DNA from: an uncultured Clostridium sp.
GTDB lineage: Bacteria > Bacillota > Clostridia > TANB77 > CAG-508
Reading direction: 5' to 3'
NCBI GenBank assembly: GCA_946497695.1
Contig: CAMMLJ010000005.1
Location: forward strand, 30,191 to 94,190
Length of the DNA stretch: 64,000 nt
Part shown: positions 37,301 through 46,430 of the stretch, piece after piece
Layout: each line of letters starts with the position of its first letter
Position numbering within the stretch: the stretch's first letter is position 1
Made by a program: the position numbers and the translations under genes
Notes under the pieces: model-generated
What the model saw: only the letters and a program-made list of their open reading frames with translations
Told to the model about the DNA's origin: nothing
Database searches by the model: none

Positions 37301-37455
37301 TCTGTGTTTTTTGGATCTAGCTTTAATAAGGAATTTACTCCTCTTAATTCTTTAGTTAAACTAGATGTAGCAGAATTTACTTTACTTATTGCTTTTTGTA
37401 AGCCTGATGTATCTCCACCTATTTCAACGATAATGCCTTTTATACTGCCTGCCAT
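34315..37455 (-). CDS. Tail tape measure protein
   Basis: The 1046-residue protein sets the length of the siphovirus tail. It begins with the typical GDTSGLQKAISKVNSATSSL helical region, followed by a TP901-type core (GNDFEKQMSRVQAISGATKDEL, GMENLASAGFTTSEIM, SDAGIKGSQAGTTLRSGL). Hydrophobic helices near 480-590 and a long coiled coil follow. It ends with DIHSPSRETRKIFK. Confidence 0.95.
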   Translation of the reverse strand: MAGSIKGIIVEIGGDTSGLQKAISKVNSATSSLTKELRGVNSLLKLDPKNTELLSQKQEILSEAIETTSEKLSQLKKIQEEANKDMSKVSPENYRNLQREIASTENKLKQLQLQASKWNEAGKKLEEFGNKFTNISSKIDNVGSKLTTSLTLPILAIGTAAVTTGNDFEKQMSRVQAISGATKDELEQLTNQAIDLGASTSFSASEVASGMENLASAGFTTSEIMEAMPGLLDLAASSGAELATASEIAASAIRGFGLEANESAHVADVFAEAAARTNAQTEDMGEAMKYVAPVAKTVGLSIEETAAAIGIMSDAGIKGSQAGTTLRSGLVRIVKPTKQVKEAMEQLNIEFYNSDGTMKSLTEIVEALQKSTAGLTDETKNQALAQIFGTEALSGMLALVNRGSDELSNMTKSFEDADGAASEMADTMLDNTAGALESLSGSLESAGIAIQKELSPYIKDLASWIQNLVDEFVNLSDEEKKNVIKTVALVAAIGPAVKIISKLGNGVGTVVKSIGTFSQAVGVLKTGVESTNNSANMLAKGIGAIASPMGIAVAAITTGVAAIIYQINKAEEETKNSLSNVGSGATDFVTGISSAKSHLDEFNTTLFASSEEQTKLEQNMQEVQNGITEICKTASNERRDYTQEEITQLDEYFAKLKELKDRELEIQKNISSAITQQAVQNAQSFQGNLEEYKVNSQEWIKTAQEQSSKEIGIINERTTQEIALLQQRYGEKATLDNEAYANEYNRIMQQKNTAIQEANDEVAQVNAAYANGYLQRAQQNEGFYTKLQEYNSKVEEETNRHNGAIESFENNKLLTTSNKNQAISNENYRYKENMKDIWNDMYKNMSEEQEKELGTWLAMVAQTEMYGGEIDEETSNLVNQIIASYDSMPKETQEAMKNAMEPMLTEMQSKEPTLFAKAQGIADGILSRLKKSFDIHSPSRETRKIFKMVMLGSEKGLEDEEKNIYNQIDNMSEKIKSKLENINVKSKYAELFNAIQSKQGRIISRVADESKMIFTTPQIVFNVQELDEAKLEQCFNYINRKFGSKY

Positions 37456-37464
37456 ATTATCCTC

Positions 37465-37737
37465 CTACATTCTTGCAACTAATTGATTAATTTCTTCTTG
37501 CGTAGCTTTTCTTACTCCATTTGTTGTTTTATCTTTATCTTTTTGTAAAAACGATATAAAAATTTTTAAAATATCTACATATGTCAATTCTTTTAAATCT
37601 TCTATAGTTATCCCTATTTTTAATGCTGTAGCAAAAAAATCGTGTTCTGGAAATTTTAAATTTATTTCTTCTTCGCTTTTTACTAATTTTTTTAATTCCT
37701 TAATAGCTTCTTCATCCACAAAAGTTATCGACGGCAA
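37465..37737 (-). CDS. Tail assembly chaperone, downstream reading frame
   Basis: The 90-residue frame starts at a TTG at 37737 within the last codons of the upstream chaperone gene. It matches the T part of the G/GT chaperone pair that sits before the tape measure. It may be expressed as a fusion by +1 (or -2) frameshifting; the overlap contains TTT T followed by the upstream stop. Confidence 0.65.
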   Translation of the reverse strand: MPSITFVDEEAIKELKKLVKSEEEINLKFPEHDFFATALKIGITIEDLKELTYVDILKIFISFLQKDKDKTTNGVRKATQEEINQLVARM

Positions 37738-38107
37738 ATTCCGTTACCTCGACAATCCAATCATCTGTTGTATTGATTCTTTTAATTAATTTAAGCCAAT
37801 CTTCATATTCGCCAATTTTTGGATTTGCTGTGTAGCAACAAATATAGGCAATTCTTGTTACTGCTTCTATATAGTTATCAATACTTTTAAGCATTAATCG
37901 AGATAACTTTGTTGTTATCTCGACTTCTGTTATTTTTGGATTTTCTTTCTTTAATTGATTTGCCATCAAAGTTTGCATAGTTATAAAATTTTGTATTATT
38001 TCAAAATCTTCGAATATCCCTCTATTAAATTTTTTTCTATATTGAATATAAGTTAATGCATTGCAATCTATATCAAACTCTCTATCACAAATTTTTACTT
38101 TTTTCAT
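37712..38107 (-). CDS. Tail assembly chaperone (gpG-like)
   Basis: The 131-residue protein MKKVKICDREFDIDCNALTYIQYRKKFNR has the form of gpG-like chaperones of siphoviruses, encoded between the major tail protein and the tape measure. It overlaps the next frame by 26 bases. Confidence 0.75.
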   Translation of the reverse strand: MKKVKICDREFDIDCNALTYIQYRKKFNRGIFEDFEIIQNFITMQTLMANQLKKENPKITEVEITTKLSRLMLKSIDNYIEAVTRIAYICCYTANPKIGEYEDWLKLIKRINTTDDWIVEVTEFAVDNFCG

Positions 38108-38130
38108 TTTGCTATTTTCCTTTCAAAATC

Positions 38131-38159
38131 AAAAATCAGTATAGCTTAACTATACTGAT
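38131..38159 (-). terminator. Hairpin after the major tail gene
   Basis: ATCAGTATA and TATACTGAT pair around a short loop and are followed by TTTTT on the minus strand; the 5' arm covers the last codons of the major tail gene. It probably adjusts the ratio of tail tube to tape measure transcripts. Confidence 0.6.
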
Positions 38160-38734
38160 GGTATCTCTGTTGGTTCATATACTTTTTCAAAGAATTTTTC
38201 ATAAATTTCTTTGTTTTCTTCTGAATAAGGTAATTTTATTCTTACATCTCCAGTATCTGTTCTAGCAGATGTTGTAATAGATAATGTATTTGTGTTTGGT
38301 GTTTTAGTATCTTCTGTTGTGTTTGCTTCTGTGCTTGGTCTAGAAACTGTTGTGTTATAATAACAGAATCTAGTTCCTGTTTGATCTCCTTCGACTTGAT
38401 ACATAAATGCAAATGGAGATATTTTATCATTTACGTTTTCGATTATTGCTCCATTAGCATCTTTTCTTTGCCCTAATATTTCTGTTTCAAATTCTTCAGG
38501 TAGCTTTGCAATTTCCAAATCTCCACTATATCCATTGTTAGCAAAACTCTCCCAGAATTTTATATTATCTGCATAAAAAGGCTCACTATCCCCTTCTGCA
38601 TCCAATGATAAATTTACTGCACCTGGTACCTTAAAAGGCGTTCCAAAAGTTATAGAACCATCCTCTCCAATAATCATTTTAGCAACATGTACATTACTTA
38701 ATCCAAAGTAAACTCTATTTCCATCTTTACTCAT
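38150..38734 (-). CDS. Major tail tube protein (phi13 type)
   Basis: The 194-residue protein has YFGLSNVHVAKMI, FKVPGAVNLSLDAEGD and the YNTTVSRPS segment typical of the phi13-family major tail protein. It follows the connector genes and precedes the chaperones. Confidence 0.88.
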   Translation of the reverse strand: MSKDGNRVYFGLSNVHVAKMIIGEDGSITFGTPFKVPGAVNLSLDAEGDSEPFYADNIKFWESFANNGYSGDLEIAKLPEEFETEILGQRKDANGAIIENVNDKISPFAFMYQVEGDQTGTRFCYYNTTVSRPSTEANTTEDTKTPNTNTLSITTSARTDTGDVRIKLPYSEENKEIYEKFFEKVYEPTEIPSV

Positions 38735-38752
38735 ACTTTTTCTTCCTCTCTT

Positions 38753-39067
38753 TTAAATTTCAAAAAAATAACTTATCTGCCAAATTTTTTCATCTGACAG
38801 ATAAGTCATTTCTGATTTGTTCCAACAAACATCATATAAAATTTTGTTTTCAATCGTATTAATTAAATTTAAATCTATATAATTCATAGTTATATCTAAT
38901 TGAATATTTCCTACTCTGTGATAAACTTTATTTTCTGCAAAAAAATTAGTTGTTTCTGTTTCCAATGCTACAGCATGTGGAGGATTGACCTCTTCTTGAA
39001 AATTACCATAAGCATATTGTATTTTTTGTTCTTCAAATCTTTTTGCTAATTCTTGTAGGTTCTTCAT
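38753..39067 (-). CDS. Tail terminator-like protein
   Basis: The 104-residue protein has the size and position (between the gp10-like gene and the tail tube gene) of siphovirus tail completion proteins. The [15 protein letters not shown] beta segment is typical. It overlaps the upstream gene by four bases. Confidence 0.65.
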   Translation of the reverse strand: MKNLQELAKRFEEQKIQYAYGNFQEEVNPPHAVALETETTNFFAENKVYHRVGNIQLDITMNYIDLNLINTIENKILYDVCWNKSEMTYLSDEKIWQISYFFEI

Positions 39068-39480
39068 GTTTTAGAACTCCTTATAATTGTTTCTTTTATT
39101 TCTTTTTCATATAATTTGTTATATTTTTCTTCTACTGGCTTAATATGTGGTTGAGCTTTTGTATGTCCTCCGTTTTTGGTAGCATGTCCATTTTCTAATA
39201 AATGAGTTAACTGATAATTTGTTTTATTGTATATATCTACTATATATCTTCTCTTTGACTTCGTATATTTCTTTCTGCTCCATCCTTTCCAGTAAGGATT
39301 TTCTCTTGGTCCTTTTTTACTTGGTTTTCGTCTTGGAGATTCTTTTTTTAACTCTTTGACAGCTTCTTTAGATAATTTTTCTGTTGCTTCTTTTACTCCG
39401 TCTTCTATATCTTCAACATAATTTGTTAAATATTTTTTAACTATTTTAGACAAATTATCTATTTTTATGGAATTAGACAT
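39064..39480 (-). CDS. HK97 gp10-like head-tail joining protein
   Basis: The 138-residue basic protein has helices ([26 protein letters not shown]) followed by [43 protein letters not shown], the signature of the gp10 family. Confidence 0.85.
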   Translation of the reverse strand: MSNSIKIDNLSKIVKKYLTNYVEDIEDGVKEATEKLSKEAVKELKKESPRRKPSKKGPRENPYWKGWSRKKYTKSKRRYIVDIYNKTNYQLTHLLENGHATKNGGHTKAQPHIKPVEEKYNKLYEKEIKETIIRSSKT

Positions 39481-39781
39481 TATTAATTTTCCTTTCGCAT
39501 ATTAATATAAGTTCATCAAGATTTTTCTTTTGAATACGAATTATCGTATATTTTACATCCATATAAATTAATTCTTGTTCATTATTATAATTTAAACTAC
39601 TAATTACTAATCTCAAAGTAGGTTTATATCCGTTTTGATTTGCTTGATAATATTCATTTGCATATATATCTTCTTCATCTATAATCGGTACTTCTTTCTC
39701 TTCTATTTTGTCTATAGTTTGAATGCCATTTGTATCTTTTTTATATGTTGTAGATAACAACTTGCAACTTACATCACGCAT
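39473..39781 (-). CDS. Head closure / head-tail adaptor protein
   Basis: The 102-residue beta-rich protein matches phage head-tail adaptors by size, gene order and the pattern [31 protein letters not shown]. It overlaps neighbours by eight bases on each side. Confidence 0.7.
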   Translation of the reverse strand: MRDVSCKLLSTTYKKDTNGIQTIDKIEEKEVPIIDEEDIYANEYYQANQNGYKPTLRLVISSLNYNNEQELIYMDVKYTIIRIQKKNLDELILICERKINNV

Positions 39782-40100
39782 TGTTATCTACCTCCTCATT
39801 ATTTTGTTTTTGATATTCTTCAGAAAACTGTAATTCTCTTAAGTTAGATTTATAGCGTTTTAGATATTCTGTTCTTTTATTAATATCTCCATCTCCAAAA
39901 TGAGCCTTAACATATATTATTATTGTATTTTGTATTAAATCATCTTCTATGTTTTTATCGACATCTATATTTACTCTTTTTAAGTCTGATATTGCAGATT
40001 CGATAAGCATAGTAATTTCTTTATCTTTTAAAGATGATGAATCTACTATACTCAAACATTCTTTAGCAATTTTCAAGAGTTTTTCTACTTCTTGTTTCAT
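39774..40100 (-). CDS. Head-tail connector, gp6-like
   Basis: The 108-residue helical protein has SAISDLKRVNIDVD and IIIYVKAHFGDGDINKRTEYLKRYKSNL, as in gp6/YqbG-type connectors that bind the portal. It directly follows the capsid gene. Confidence 0.82.
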   Translation of the reverse strand: MKQEVEKLLKIAKECLSIVDSSSLKDKEITMLIESAISDLKRVNIDVDKNIEDDLIQNTIIIYVKAHFGDGDINKRTEYLKRYKSNLRELQFSEEYQKQNNEEVDNNA

Positions 40101-40111
40101 TTATATCCCTC

Positions 40112-41284
40112 CTACACAGAAGGAGTTGTACTAATATATCCATTTACAAAAGCTTTATTATCTCTGATTTTACAATCTTCTCTTTCAATACCTCTAAATA
40201 ATGTTAGATCTTCTTCGAAAGCATTTAATTCTCCAATAGCTGCAACATTAGATGTATTAAGTGTTAAGCTTTTTCTGTCAAAGAATCTTATTCCTTCTTT
40301 TAAATCTCCAATTATAAATGGAATTTTATTTGAACTTGTTGGTAAATCTGCATTAGGTATTACTTTTACAGGAACTGTAGTTGCTCCTGCGCATAATCTT
40401 AATTGCATAGGTTCAGCTGGATTAGGTTGTAATATATAATTGCCTTCGTTGTCTTTTAATGTGTCTAAATATTGTAAGCCATCATCATTAGTTACAATTA
40501 CAGATGTAGATTTGAAAGCACTTCCTAATGTAACATTTAAAGTTTTCTTAATATCATCTAATCCATTTAATTCTTGTTCATCTTGTGTTTTAATTAAATC
40601 TAGAATTATTTTATTTCTTGTTACTCTAGATTCATCTCCAAGCCATTCAACAATTGTATTAACAATGTTTGTATCTGTATCTTCTAATAATTCATTTGTA
40701 ATTGGTAAATATCCTGCATATTTAGATATTTCAAAATCCATTCTCTCAAATTGAGGTGTTGAAGATTTTGTTATTTTTCCACCTTCGCCGACTTTAGTAA
40801 ATCCTGTTTGTTGACTTCTTTTCTTAAACGTTCTGCTTCCTTTGTTTGTAGAAACAATTTCTACGCTTACTAAATCTATTAATGAAGCTTTTGCTTCTCT
40901 TCTTTGTTCTACTAAAGTAGAAATGTCTTCTGGAACTGTATATCCACCATCTGCTGGCGTTCCTTCGTTTAATCCTTTTGCAATATTTTTTATTTCTTTT
41001 GCAAATTTTTCTATTGAGCTTTCTTCTTTTATTTCTTTATTATCTTCTTTTTTGTTAGCTATATTTTTTTCTATTTCTTCTATGTCTTCTTCATTTAGTT
41101 TAGCAACTTTCTTTTCATTTTCGAATAATCTTTTTTCAACTTGATATTCTTCTTGTAATTTTTCTATTTCGTCTAAAAGTTCTTTTGCCTTTTCTAAATC
41201 TTTATTTTCACCATCTGTATATCCTTTCACTAAAGCTTGTTTACTTTCAATTTTTGCTAAAAGTTCTCTCATTTTTTTATTCAT
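40112..41284 (-). CDS. Major capsid protein, HK97 fold
   Basis: The 390-residue protein has an N-terminal coiled-coil delta region (about 1-105) that the prohead protease is expected to remove, then TPADGGYTVPEDISTLVEQRREAKASL and later YAGYLPITNELLEDTDTNI, typical of HK97-type capsids. It follows the protease gene by four bases. Confidence 0.92.
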   Translation of the reverse strand: MNKKMRELLAKIESKQALVKGYTDGENKDLEKAKELLDEIEKLQEEYQVEKRLFENEKKVAKLNEEDIEEIEKNIANKKEDNKEIKEESSIEKFAKEIKNIAKGLNEGTPADGGYTVPEDISTLVEQRREAKASLIDLVSVEIVSTNKGSRTFKKRSQQTGFTKVGEGGKITKSSTPQFERMDFEISKYAGYLPITNELLEDTDTNIVNTIVEWLGDESRVTRNKIILDLIKTQDEQELNGLDDIKKTLNVTLGSAFKSTSVIVTNDDGLQYLDTLKDNEGNYILQPNPAEPMQLRLCAGATTVPVKVIPNADLPTSSNKIPFIIGDLKEGIRFFDRKSLTLNTSNVAAIGELNAFEEDLTLFRGIEREDCKIRDNKAFVNGYISTTPSV

Positions 41285-41288
41285 AGTT

Positions 41289-42059
41289 TTATTCCTCCAT
41301 TTTTTCTTTTTCTGAAAATAAAAAAGAATCCAAATTCTTGATTTTTAAATCAATCTCGGATTCTTCATTATTTTTATTTTTTTCTTTGCCACCATAATTT
41401 TTAGTAGTTCCTGCTCGTGGCTGTGCTGGAACTGCTACAAAAGACACTTCATAAGCTTCTTTTGCTCCATCTAGTGTAAAATAACATATCTTTTTGCCAT
41501 CTTTTGTGTCATATTCCTGTCCCCAATAATGAGTACAATAATGCTTCATATTGTCTTCACCGCAAATTGAACAGTATGCATGTTTTGCTCTACAGCTTGT
41601 AGAAACTTCTTTCTTTATTCCTGCCTTAATTTCTGCAATTAAATCTGCATTCTTGTCTGTTTTAATCATATAGCATTTAGCAATCAACTTTGTGAAAATT
41701 TCTCCAGCTTCAGTTAGTTTACTTGAATCTTGTTGCAATTCTGTATCATAAACTCGAGCTATTTGATTATCTGCTGTTCTTTTGTGGTCTTTTATCATTG
41801 TTTTCCCAATATAAAGTTTCTTTAAATCTTTTAGGGCGTTTAAGTTAAATGGTTCATAATTTCTATCATCTAAACCGTTATCTCCTAATATTAATTTAAA
41901 TGTAAATACTTCTTCTGCTTTTAGAGGAGCAAGAGTAAATTTGTTTATTTTTTTAATTTCTTCCTCTGTTACATCTTGATTTTCTACTTCTGCAGATTTG
42001 CATATTATTCCTTCGTCAAGAATTTTTTCAGTACTTTCTCCATACTCTTCTCTATCCAT
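41289..42059 (-). CDS. Prohead protease-like protein with zinc-finger insert
   Basis: The 256-residue protein has the protease-like arrangement: IKDHKRTADNQIARVYDTEL (His), then EIKAGIKKEVSTSC (Ser) and YEVSFVAVPAQPRAGTTKN. A Cys/His-rich insert CSICGEDNMKHYCTHYWGQ lies between. It overlaps the portal gene by 55 bases, and its ATG follows AAGGAGGAGG. Its likely job is to process the capsid scaffold. Confidence 0.78.
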   Translation of the reverse strand: MDREEYGESTEKILDEGIICKSAEVENQDVTEEEIKKINKFTLAPLKAEEVFTFKLILGDNGLDDRNYEPFNLNALKDLKKLYIGKTMIKDHKRTADNQIARVYDTELQQDSSKLTEAGEIFTKLIAKCYMIKTDKNADLIAEIKAGIKKEVSTSCRAKHAYCSICGEDNMKHYCTHYWGQEYDTKDGKKICYFTLDGAKEAYEVSFVAVPAQPRAGTTKNYGGKEKNKNNEESEIDLKIKNLDSFLFSEKEKMEE

Positions 42060-43321
42060 TTCTTTTCCTCCTCCTTTCCTTCTGAATTATTTGTATATTG
42101 AGTTCCTGCTAATTCAACAGGAATGCTTGCACCATTTCCAAGAAGTCTATTTCCTCCTGCCATTGCAGGTTTATCCAAATAAGCTCTCGCCTCGTTAGGT
42201 GTATATATAAAATTAGACACAGCTTGACTTAATGTTTCAATCTGTGTCTTTTGGTCTGCTCTTAACAAAACAGCAATATTAAATTTAAAATAAAATCCTT
42301 TATCTATTTCTTCTCTTGAAAGAAGTTTGTAATTTAGTTCCTCTTCATATTGCTTTAGAATATAAAGCAATGTATCTTTATAAAAGCTTAATTGTTGTGA
42401 TTCAGAACTTGCATAGCTAGATTTTTCATAATCTCCAATCTGATTTGGTTTGATTCCAAAAGCTGATGCAATTTGTAAAGCACTATATTTTTTAACTTCA
42501 ACAAATTGGCTATCTGCTAACTTTACATTTAAAGGTGTTAGTGTTGTTCCAACTGGAATTGGAATAATATTTTTTACTTCTTTATCGTCTAAATCACTAC
42601 CAGCAAATTCTTCTATTTTGTTCTTAAACTTAATTAAGTTTGTTTCAGATAAATCAGATGTATATTGCATTACTGCTTTTGCAGTAAATCCACTTTTATA
42701 CATTTGATTTAACATCTTTTGTGCTTTTACATTTCCATCTATTGTTAATTTCAGTTGGTCTTTTACCGCTATTCCTTTTATTCCATCAAAACTCATAGAA
42801 CTTTTTACATGTATTATCTCTTCAGAAGAAAACTTATATAGCTTTCCTCCATGAGAATATATATAGTAAATATCAGGTATATCAGATAAAACTTTTTGGT
42901 CATCATACCAGATTTTTACCTCATCAGAAGGAAGAATCCATAATGTCATTTTTTTATCTGCTCCTTTTATCCACGCATAAGCATCTCCAAACTGATTTCT
43001 ATTATTTTCCATTGTTCCCCAAAATGTTGTCGCAGTCATATATGGATTTGGTCTATCGTGAATTGTAAAATATAAAGGATGTCCTCTTGCTGTTACCACT
43101 CCACCGTCGGAATTATATTGAAATATTTTTAATGGTACTTTACCAATGGATTCACAAAGTAATTTCAAGCAAGTAAAATAAGTTACTTCAGATAAGGCTT
43201 TTTCGTTTTTTCCATCTATTCCTAAAAAATTAAGTAACTCTCGCATTGCGTTATCTTGTGTTTGTTTATCTCTTAATATATTTATTGCATTTTTAATTCT
43301 GACTTTTAACTTTGTTTTCAC
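42005..43321 (-). CDS. Portal protein, HK97 family
   Basis: The 438-residue protein has TYFTCLKLLCESIGKVPLKIFQY, HPLYFTIHDRPNPYMTATTFWGTM and IASAFGIKPNQIGDYEKSSYASSE, all typical of siphovirus portals forming the DNA entry ring. It sits between TerL and the protease. Confidence 0.95.
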   Translation of the reverse strand: MKTKLKVRIKNAINILRDKQTQDNAMRELLNFLGIDGKNEKALSEVTYFTCLKLLCESIGKVPLKIFQYNSDGGVVTARGHPLYFTIHDRPNPYMTATTFWGTMENNRNQFGDAYAWIKGADKKMTLWILPSDEVKIWYDDQKVLSDIPDIYYIYSHGGKLYKFSSEEIIHVKSSMSFDGIKGIAVKDQLKLTIDGNVKAQKMLNQMYKSGFTAKAVMQYTSDLSETNLIKFKNKIEEFAGSDLDDKEVKNIIPIPVGTTLTPLNVKLADSQFVEVKKYSALQIASAFGIKPNQIGDYEKSSYASSESQQLSFYKDTLLYILKQYEEELNYKLLSREEIDKGFYFKFNIAVLLRADQKTQIETLSQAVSNFIYTPNEARAYLDKPAMAGGNRLLGNGASIPVELAGTQYTNNSEGKEEEKKWIEKSMEKVLKKFLTKE

Positions 43322-43332
43322 TTACTTGCCTC

Positions 43333-45048
43333 CTAATTCCAGCCCATATTATTCAAATAATCTTCCATTTCTTTGTTATAATCTATTTTTTCTTCTTCTT
43401 GTAACTTCATTTGTGCAATATGAGCATCTATCATTGCGTCGCACGGATCTATTCTTTTGTTTTTTGCATTCTTTTCTTTGTCAATTTTTTTCTCTCCAAA
43501 ACTGTTTTTTACAATTTTAGCATTAGAAACGCTATAGCTAAGTAGTTCTTCACGTTTATTGTATTTAATCTTTCTAGATTCTACATTAAGTTGCATATCT
43601 TCTGTTCCATCGTGTAAAAATCTAGCCGATTGTTTTATTTCTAACAATGGCACTCCAAATTCCTCCAAATCTGATAAAAAACCATCTGCATTATGTGGAT
43701 CATATCCAATTCCTTGCAATTCTAAATCATATTTTTCTATTATGTCTTTTAAATATTTAATAATAAACTTATAATCATTTTTGAATGTTGTTTGTCCACC
43801 TGTTACAGTAATAAGTCCTTGTCTTTCCCATAAATCATATGGAGCTATATCTGTTGTAATATGCTCTTCCATTCTTCCTCTTGGCATAAAAGAATGTGTA
43901 GCTATAAAAAACTCATTATCTTTTAGTGGAATTTCTATAGCAATAGTTGTTAAATCTCCACCAGAAGATAAATCTAATCCAGCATAACATTTTGAACCTT
44001 CTAAATCTTCTAATTCTAAATCAGATTCACATTTTTTCCATTTTTCTGGGCTAATGAATATATCTTCTGTGTTTTGTACCCATAAATTAAGGGACTTTGT
44101 CATAAAGTCCCTTAACTCTTCACTTCCCATATCTCTAGCAGTTTGCATATCTGTTTTTAAATTTTCTAAACCTTGTTTTGTAGATGCAAGATATGGATTG
44201 GCTTTTATTAAATTTTTTGGATCAAATATATTGTCTTTTTCATCTAATGCATATATATCAACAAAAAAGTCTTCTGCTTTTACTATTCCTTTTAAAATAT
44301 TTATACAGTATCTGTCCATTTCATAACATGCGCTATTTAGTTTATCGCCTCTAGTTGTAATAATACTTATTAATGTTTCATCTAATGCTCTAGTTCCATT
44401 ATAAATAGCTTTGTATGTTTTAGCATCTGGATGTTGATGATATTCATCTATAGAAGCAAATATTGCTCTAAATCCTTCATCTAATCCCCCTTCTCGAGAA
44501 AGAGCTTCAATTGTGCATTTGCTATCATTAGCAATTATTAAAGATTTATAATCTTTAATTTCAAAAAGCTCTTGCAAATCTTTGTCTGCTTCTATAAATT
44601 TTTTCATTTCTTCCCAGGCGATTCTAGCTTGTCTTTTCTTTGTAGCAACTGTAAAAAGTTTTCCATAATGATAACCACTAAACCCAGCTATATATGTTCC
44701 TTTTATACCATTTTCAAAAGATTTTCCATTCTGTCTAGCCATACTTTTATAAGAACGTCTAAATCTTCTTTTTCCATTTAATTTTAGCCAACCAAAAGGG
44801 CATCCAAGATCAAAGATTTGTCCACCAACAAGTTTAACTGGCTTTTTTTCAAATCCCTCTCCAATTGTTAATGTTTCTGCATATTCTATAATTCTTTCAG
44901 AGTTTTCAGGATTCCAAATATATGGAAAATCTTTAGTTCCTTGCCTTTTTAAATCTTCAAGATGTCTTTTACAAGCTAAAATATGCAACTGTCCCATTTT
45001 GTTTTCTTCTATGGTTTTTTTTGCATATTCTGTAACTCTATCTATCAT
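43333..45048 (-). CDS. Terminase large subunit
   Basis: The 571-residue packaging motor has the Walker-A-like SMARQNGKS, the Walker-B-like FASIDEYHQHPD, and a C-terminal nuclease domain with YAGLDLSSGGDLTT and DPCDAMIDAHIA. Its start overlaps the small subunit stop (ATGA). Confidence 0.95.
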   Translation of the reverse strand: MIDRVTEYAKKTIEENKMGQLHILACKRHLEDLKRQGTKDFPYIWNPENSERIIEYAETLTIGEGFEKKPVKLVGGQIFDLGCPFGWLKLNGKRRFRRSYKSMARQNGKSFENGIKGTYIAGFSGYHYGKLFTVATKKRQARIAWEEMKKFIEADKDLQELFEIKDYKSLIIANDSKCTIEALSREGGLDEGFRAIFASIDEYHQHPDAKTYKAIYNGTRALDETLISIITTRGDKLNSACYEMDRYCINILKGIVKAEDFFVDIYALDEKDNIFDPKNLIKANPYLASTKQGLENLKTDMQTARDMGSEELRDFMTKSLNLWVQNTEDIFISPEKWKKCESDLELEDLEGSKCYAGLDLSSGGDLTTIAIEIPLKDNEFFIATHSFMPRGRMEEHITTDIAPYDLWERQGLITVTGGQTTFKNDYKFIIKYLKDIIEKYDLELQGIGYDPHNADGFLSDLEEFGVPLLEIKQSARFLHDGTEDMQLNVESRKIKYNKREELLSYSVSNAKIVKNSFGEKKIDKEKNAKNKRIDPCDAMIDAHIAQMKLQEEEKIDYNKEMEDYLNNMGWN

Positions 45049-45548
45049 AATATTTTAAACTTATTAAATTTATTTTCTTTTGGAGGCTCTTTAGCCTCTG
45101 GCATTACTAATCTAGCTCTTGAAGATATAGATAATCCTAAATCATTTGCGCAAGCTCTACATTGCTTTAATGCTCTATCCTGATAAGTTAAATACAAATC
45201 AATTTGCGACATATAATCTTTTTTCTTTTCCGTCTTTCTTGCTCGTGCCAATTTCCCATTTAGTTCATTTAATTTTTTAGTATAACTAACATAATTTGAA
45301 TTAGAAATTAAATAATGAGCTAGACAATCTTCATCTAGTTCTGTAATTATTCCTATATCTAATAAAATTTTTGCAATTCTATAAAACTCTTTTTTTTGCT
45401 CATCTGTTAAATATTCTGGAGCAGTAACATTAATATGGTCAGTTTTTATTTCTGTTTTTTGTCTTTCTTCTATTTCTGCCTTTGTTAAATGCTTCTTTCC
45501 TTTAGCCAAAATCAAGTTTATAGGCTGTTTTTGATTTCCACGTGGCAT
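45045..45548 (-). CDS. Terminase small subunit, P27 family
   Basis: The 167-residue protein has the P27 pattern: KKHLTKAEIEERQK, YLTDEQKKEFYRIAKILLDIGIITELD, and a C-terminal ALKQCRACANDLGLSISSRARL. It recognises phage DNA for packaging. Confidence 0.9.
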   Translation of the reverse strand: MPRGNQKQPINLILAKGKKHLTKAEIEERQKTEIKTDHINVTAPEYLTDEQKKEFYRIAKILLDIGIITELDEDCLAHYLISNSNYVSYTKKLNELNGKLARARKTEKKKDYMSQIDLYLTYQDRALKQCRACANDLGLSISSRARLVMPEAKEPPKENKFNKFKIL

Positions 45549-45589
45549 TAGACCTCACCTTTCGTTTTTTGTCCTTTTAAATTGATTTG

Positions 45590-45650
45590 AGGGACTTTTT
45601 TGTACAAAGAGGAGGGACGCACCGTTCTAGGTTTAAACCTTTAAAACTTT
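45590..45650. other. Candidate cos region
   Basis: This gap upstream of the small terminase gene contains a locally GC-rich GAGGAGGGACGCACCG (45609-45624) and a palindrome AGGTTTAAACCT (45630-45641). HNH plus P27/TerL phages package from cos, which usually lies here. The cut site cannot be read from sequence alone. Confidence 0.35.
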
Positions 45651-45698
45651 TTTATGTACCCCTAACCCTTTCTATTTTTTCTTTTACTTTAATATTGT

Positions 45699-46022
45699 TC
45701 AATCTATTGGTTCTAAATTATATATTTTTCTTATTTCATTCATTGTTTTAAAATTAAATATATTTTCTTTGTTTATCATTCTTCTAATTGTGTTCTTGTA
45801 TTCTTCTATCTCTTCATCTTTTCTTTTTATTTCTTCTTCTAATTCTATTCTTGTTTTTCCTTGAGATATATCTTTTGCATATTTTAATTCATGTGTATAG
45901 CGACATTCTTTACAGCTATTATGTCCTTTACATTGTATGTTTCTTTTGCTGTCGCATTCGTACAGAATATCTATTCTATCTTTATATTCATTTGAAATTA
46001 CAATTGCACTAAATATCTTCAC
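45699..46022 (-). CDS. Hypothetical protein with Cys cluster and coiled coil
   Basis: The 107-residue protein has CDSKRNIQCKGHNSCKECRY, a likely metal-binding cluster, followed by a charged coiled coil. The GTG start overlaps the HNH stop (GTGA). Function unknown; position suggests a packaging accessory. Confidence 0.6.
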   Translation of the reverse strand: MKIFSAIVISNEYKDRIDILYECDSKRNIQCKGHNSCKECRYTHELKYAKDISQGKTRIELEEEIKRKDEEIEEYKNTIRRMINKENIFNFKTMNEIRKIYNLEPID

Positions 46023-46429
46023 GTCTTTTTCCTCTTCTTAAATCTATTGTGTTGTATATTATGATGTTTATGACATAATGCTATTAAGTTACTCCACTCT
46101 AGTCTTCGTAGCCAACCTGTTGGTGTTTGTATAGGTTCTTTGTGATGTATCTCTTCTGTTAATTGTATTGTATATTTACCTTCTTGCTTTGCCTCTTCTT
46201 GACACATCTCACAATATGGATGTTTAATCTTATATGCTTCCTTAAGTAGCTTCCAATCTTTACTATTGTAAAAAGTTTTATATTTATTATCTCTGTTCTT
46301 GTTATATCTACTCATATTTCTTTGTTTGTTAATTTCTATTTCTTTATCTACAATCTTTTGACAATTGCTGCAATATCTATTAGGAGCTTGTATTACCTTT
46401 TGGCATCTTGCACATAACTTTAATAACAT
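46019..46429 (-). CDS. HNH endonuclease
   Basis: The 136-residue protein has an N-terminal zinc-ribbon (CARCQK..CSNCQK) and a C-terminal HNH domain with CEMCQ, EEIHHKEP and NLIALCHKHHN. HNH nucleases next to terminase genes assist cos cleavage in many siphoviruses. Confidence 0.92.
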   Translation of the reverse strand: MLLKLCARCQKVIQAPNRYCSNCQKIVDKEIEINKQRNMSRYNKNRDNKYKTFYNSKDWKLLKEAYKIKHPYCEMCQEEAKQEGKYTIQLTEEIHHKEPIQTPTGWLRRLEWSNLIALCHKHHNIQHNRFKKRKKT

Positions 46430-46430
46430 C

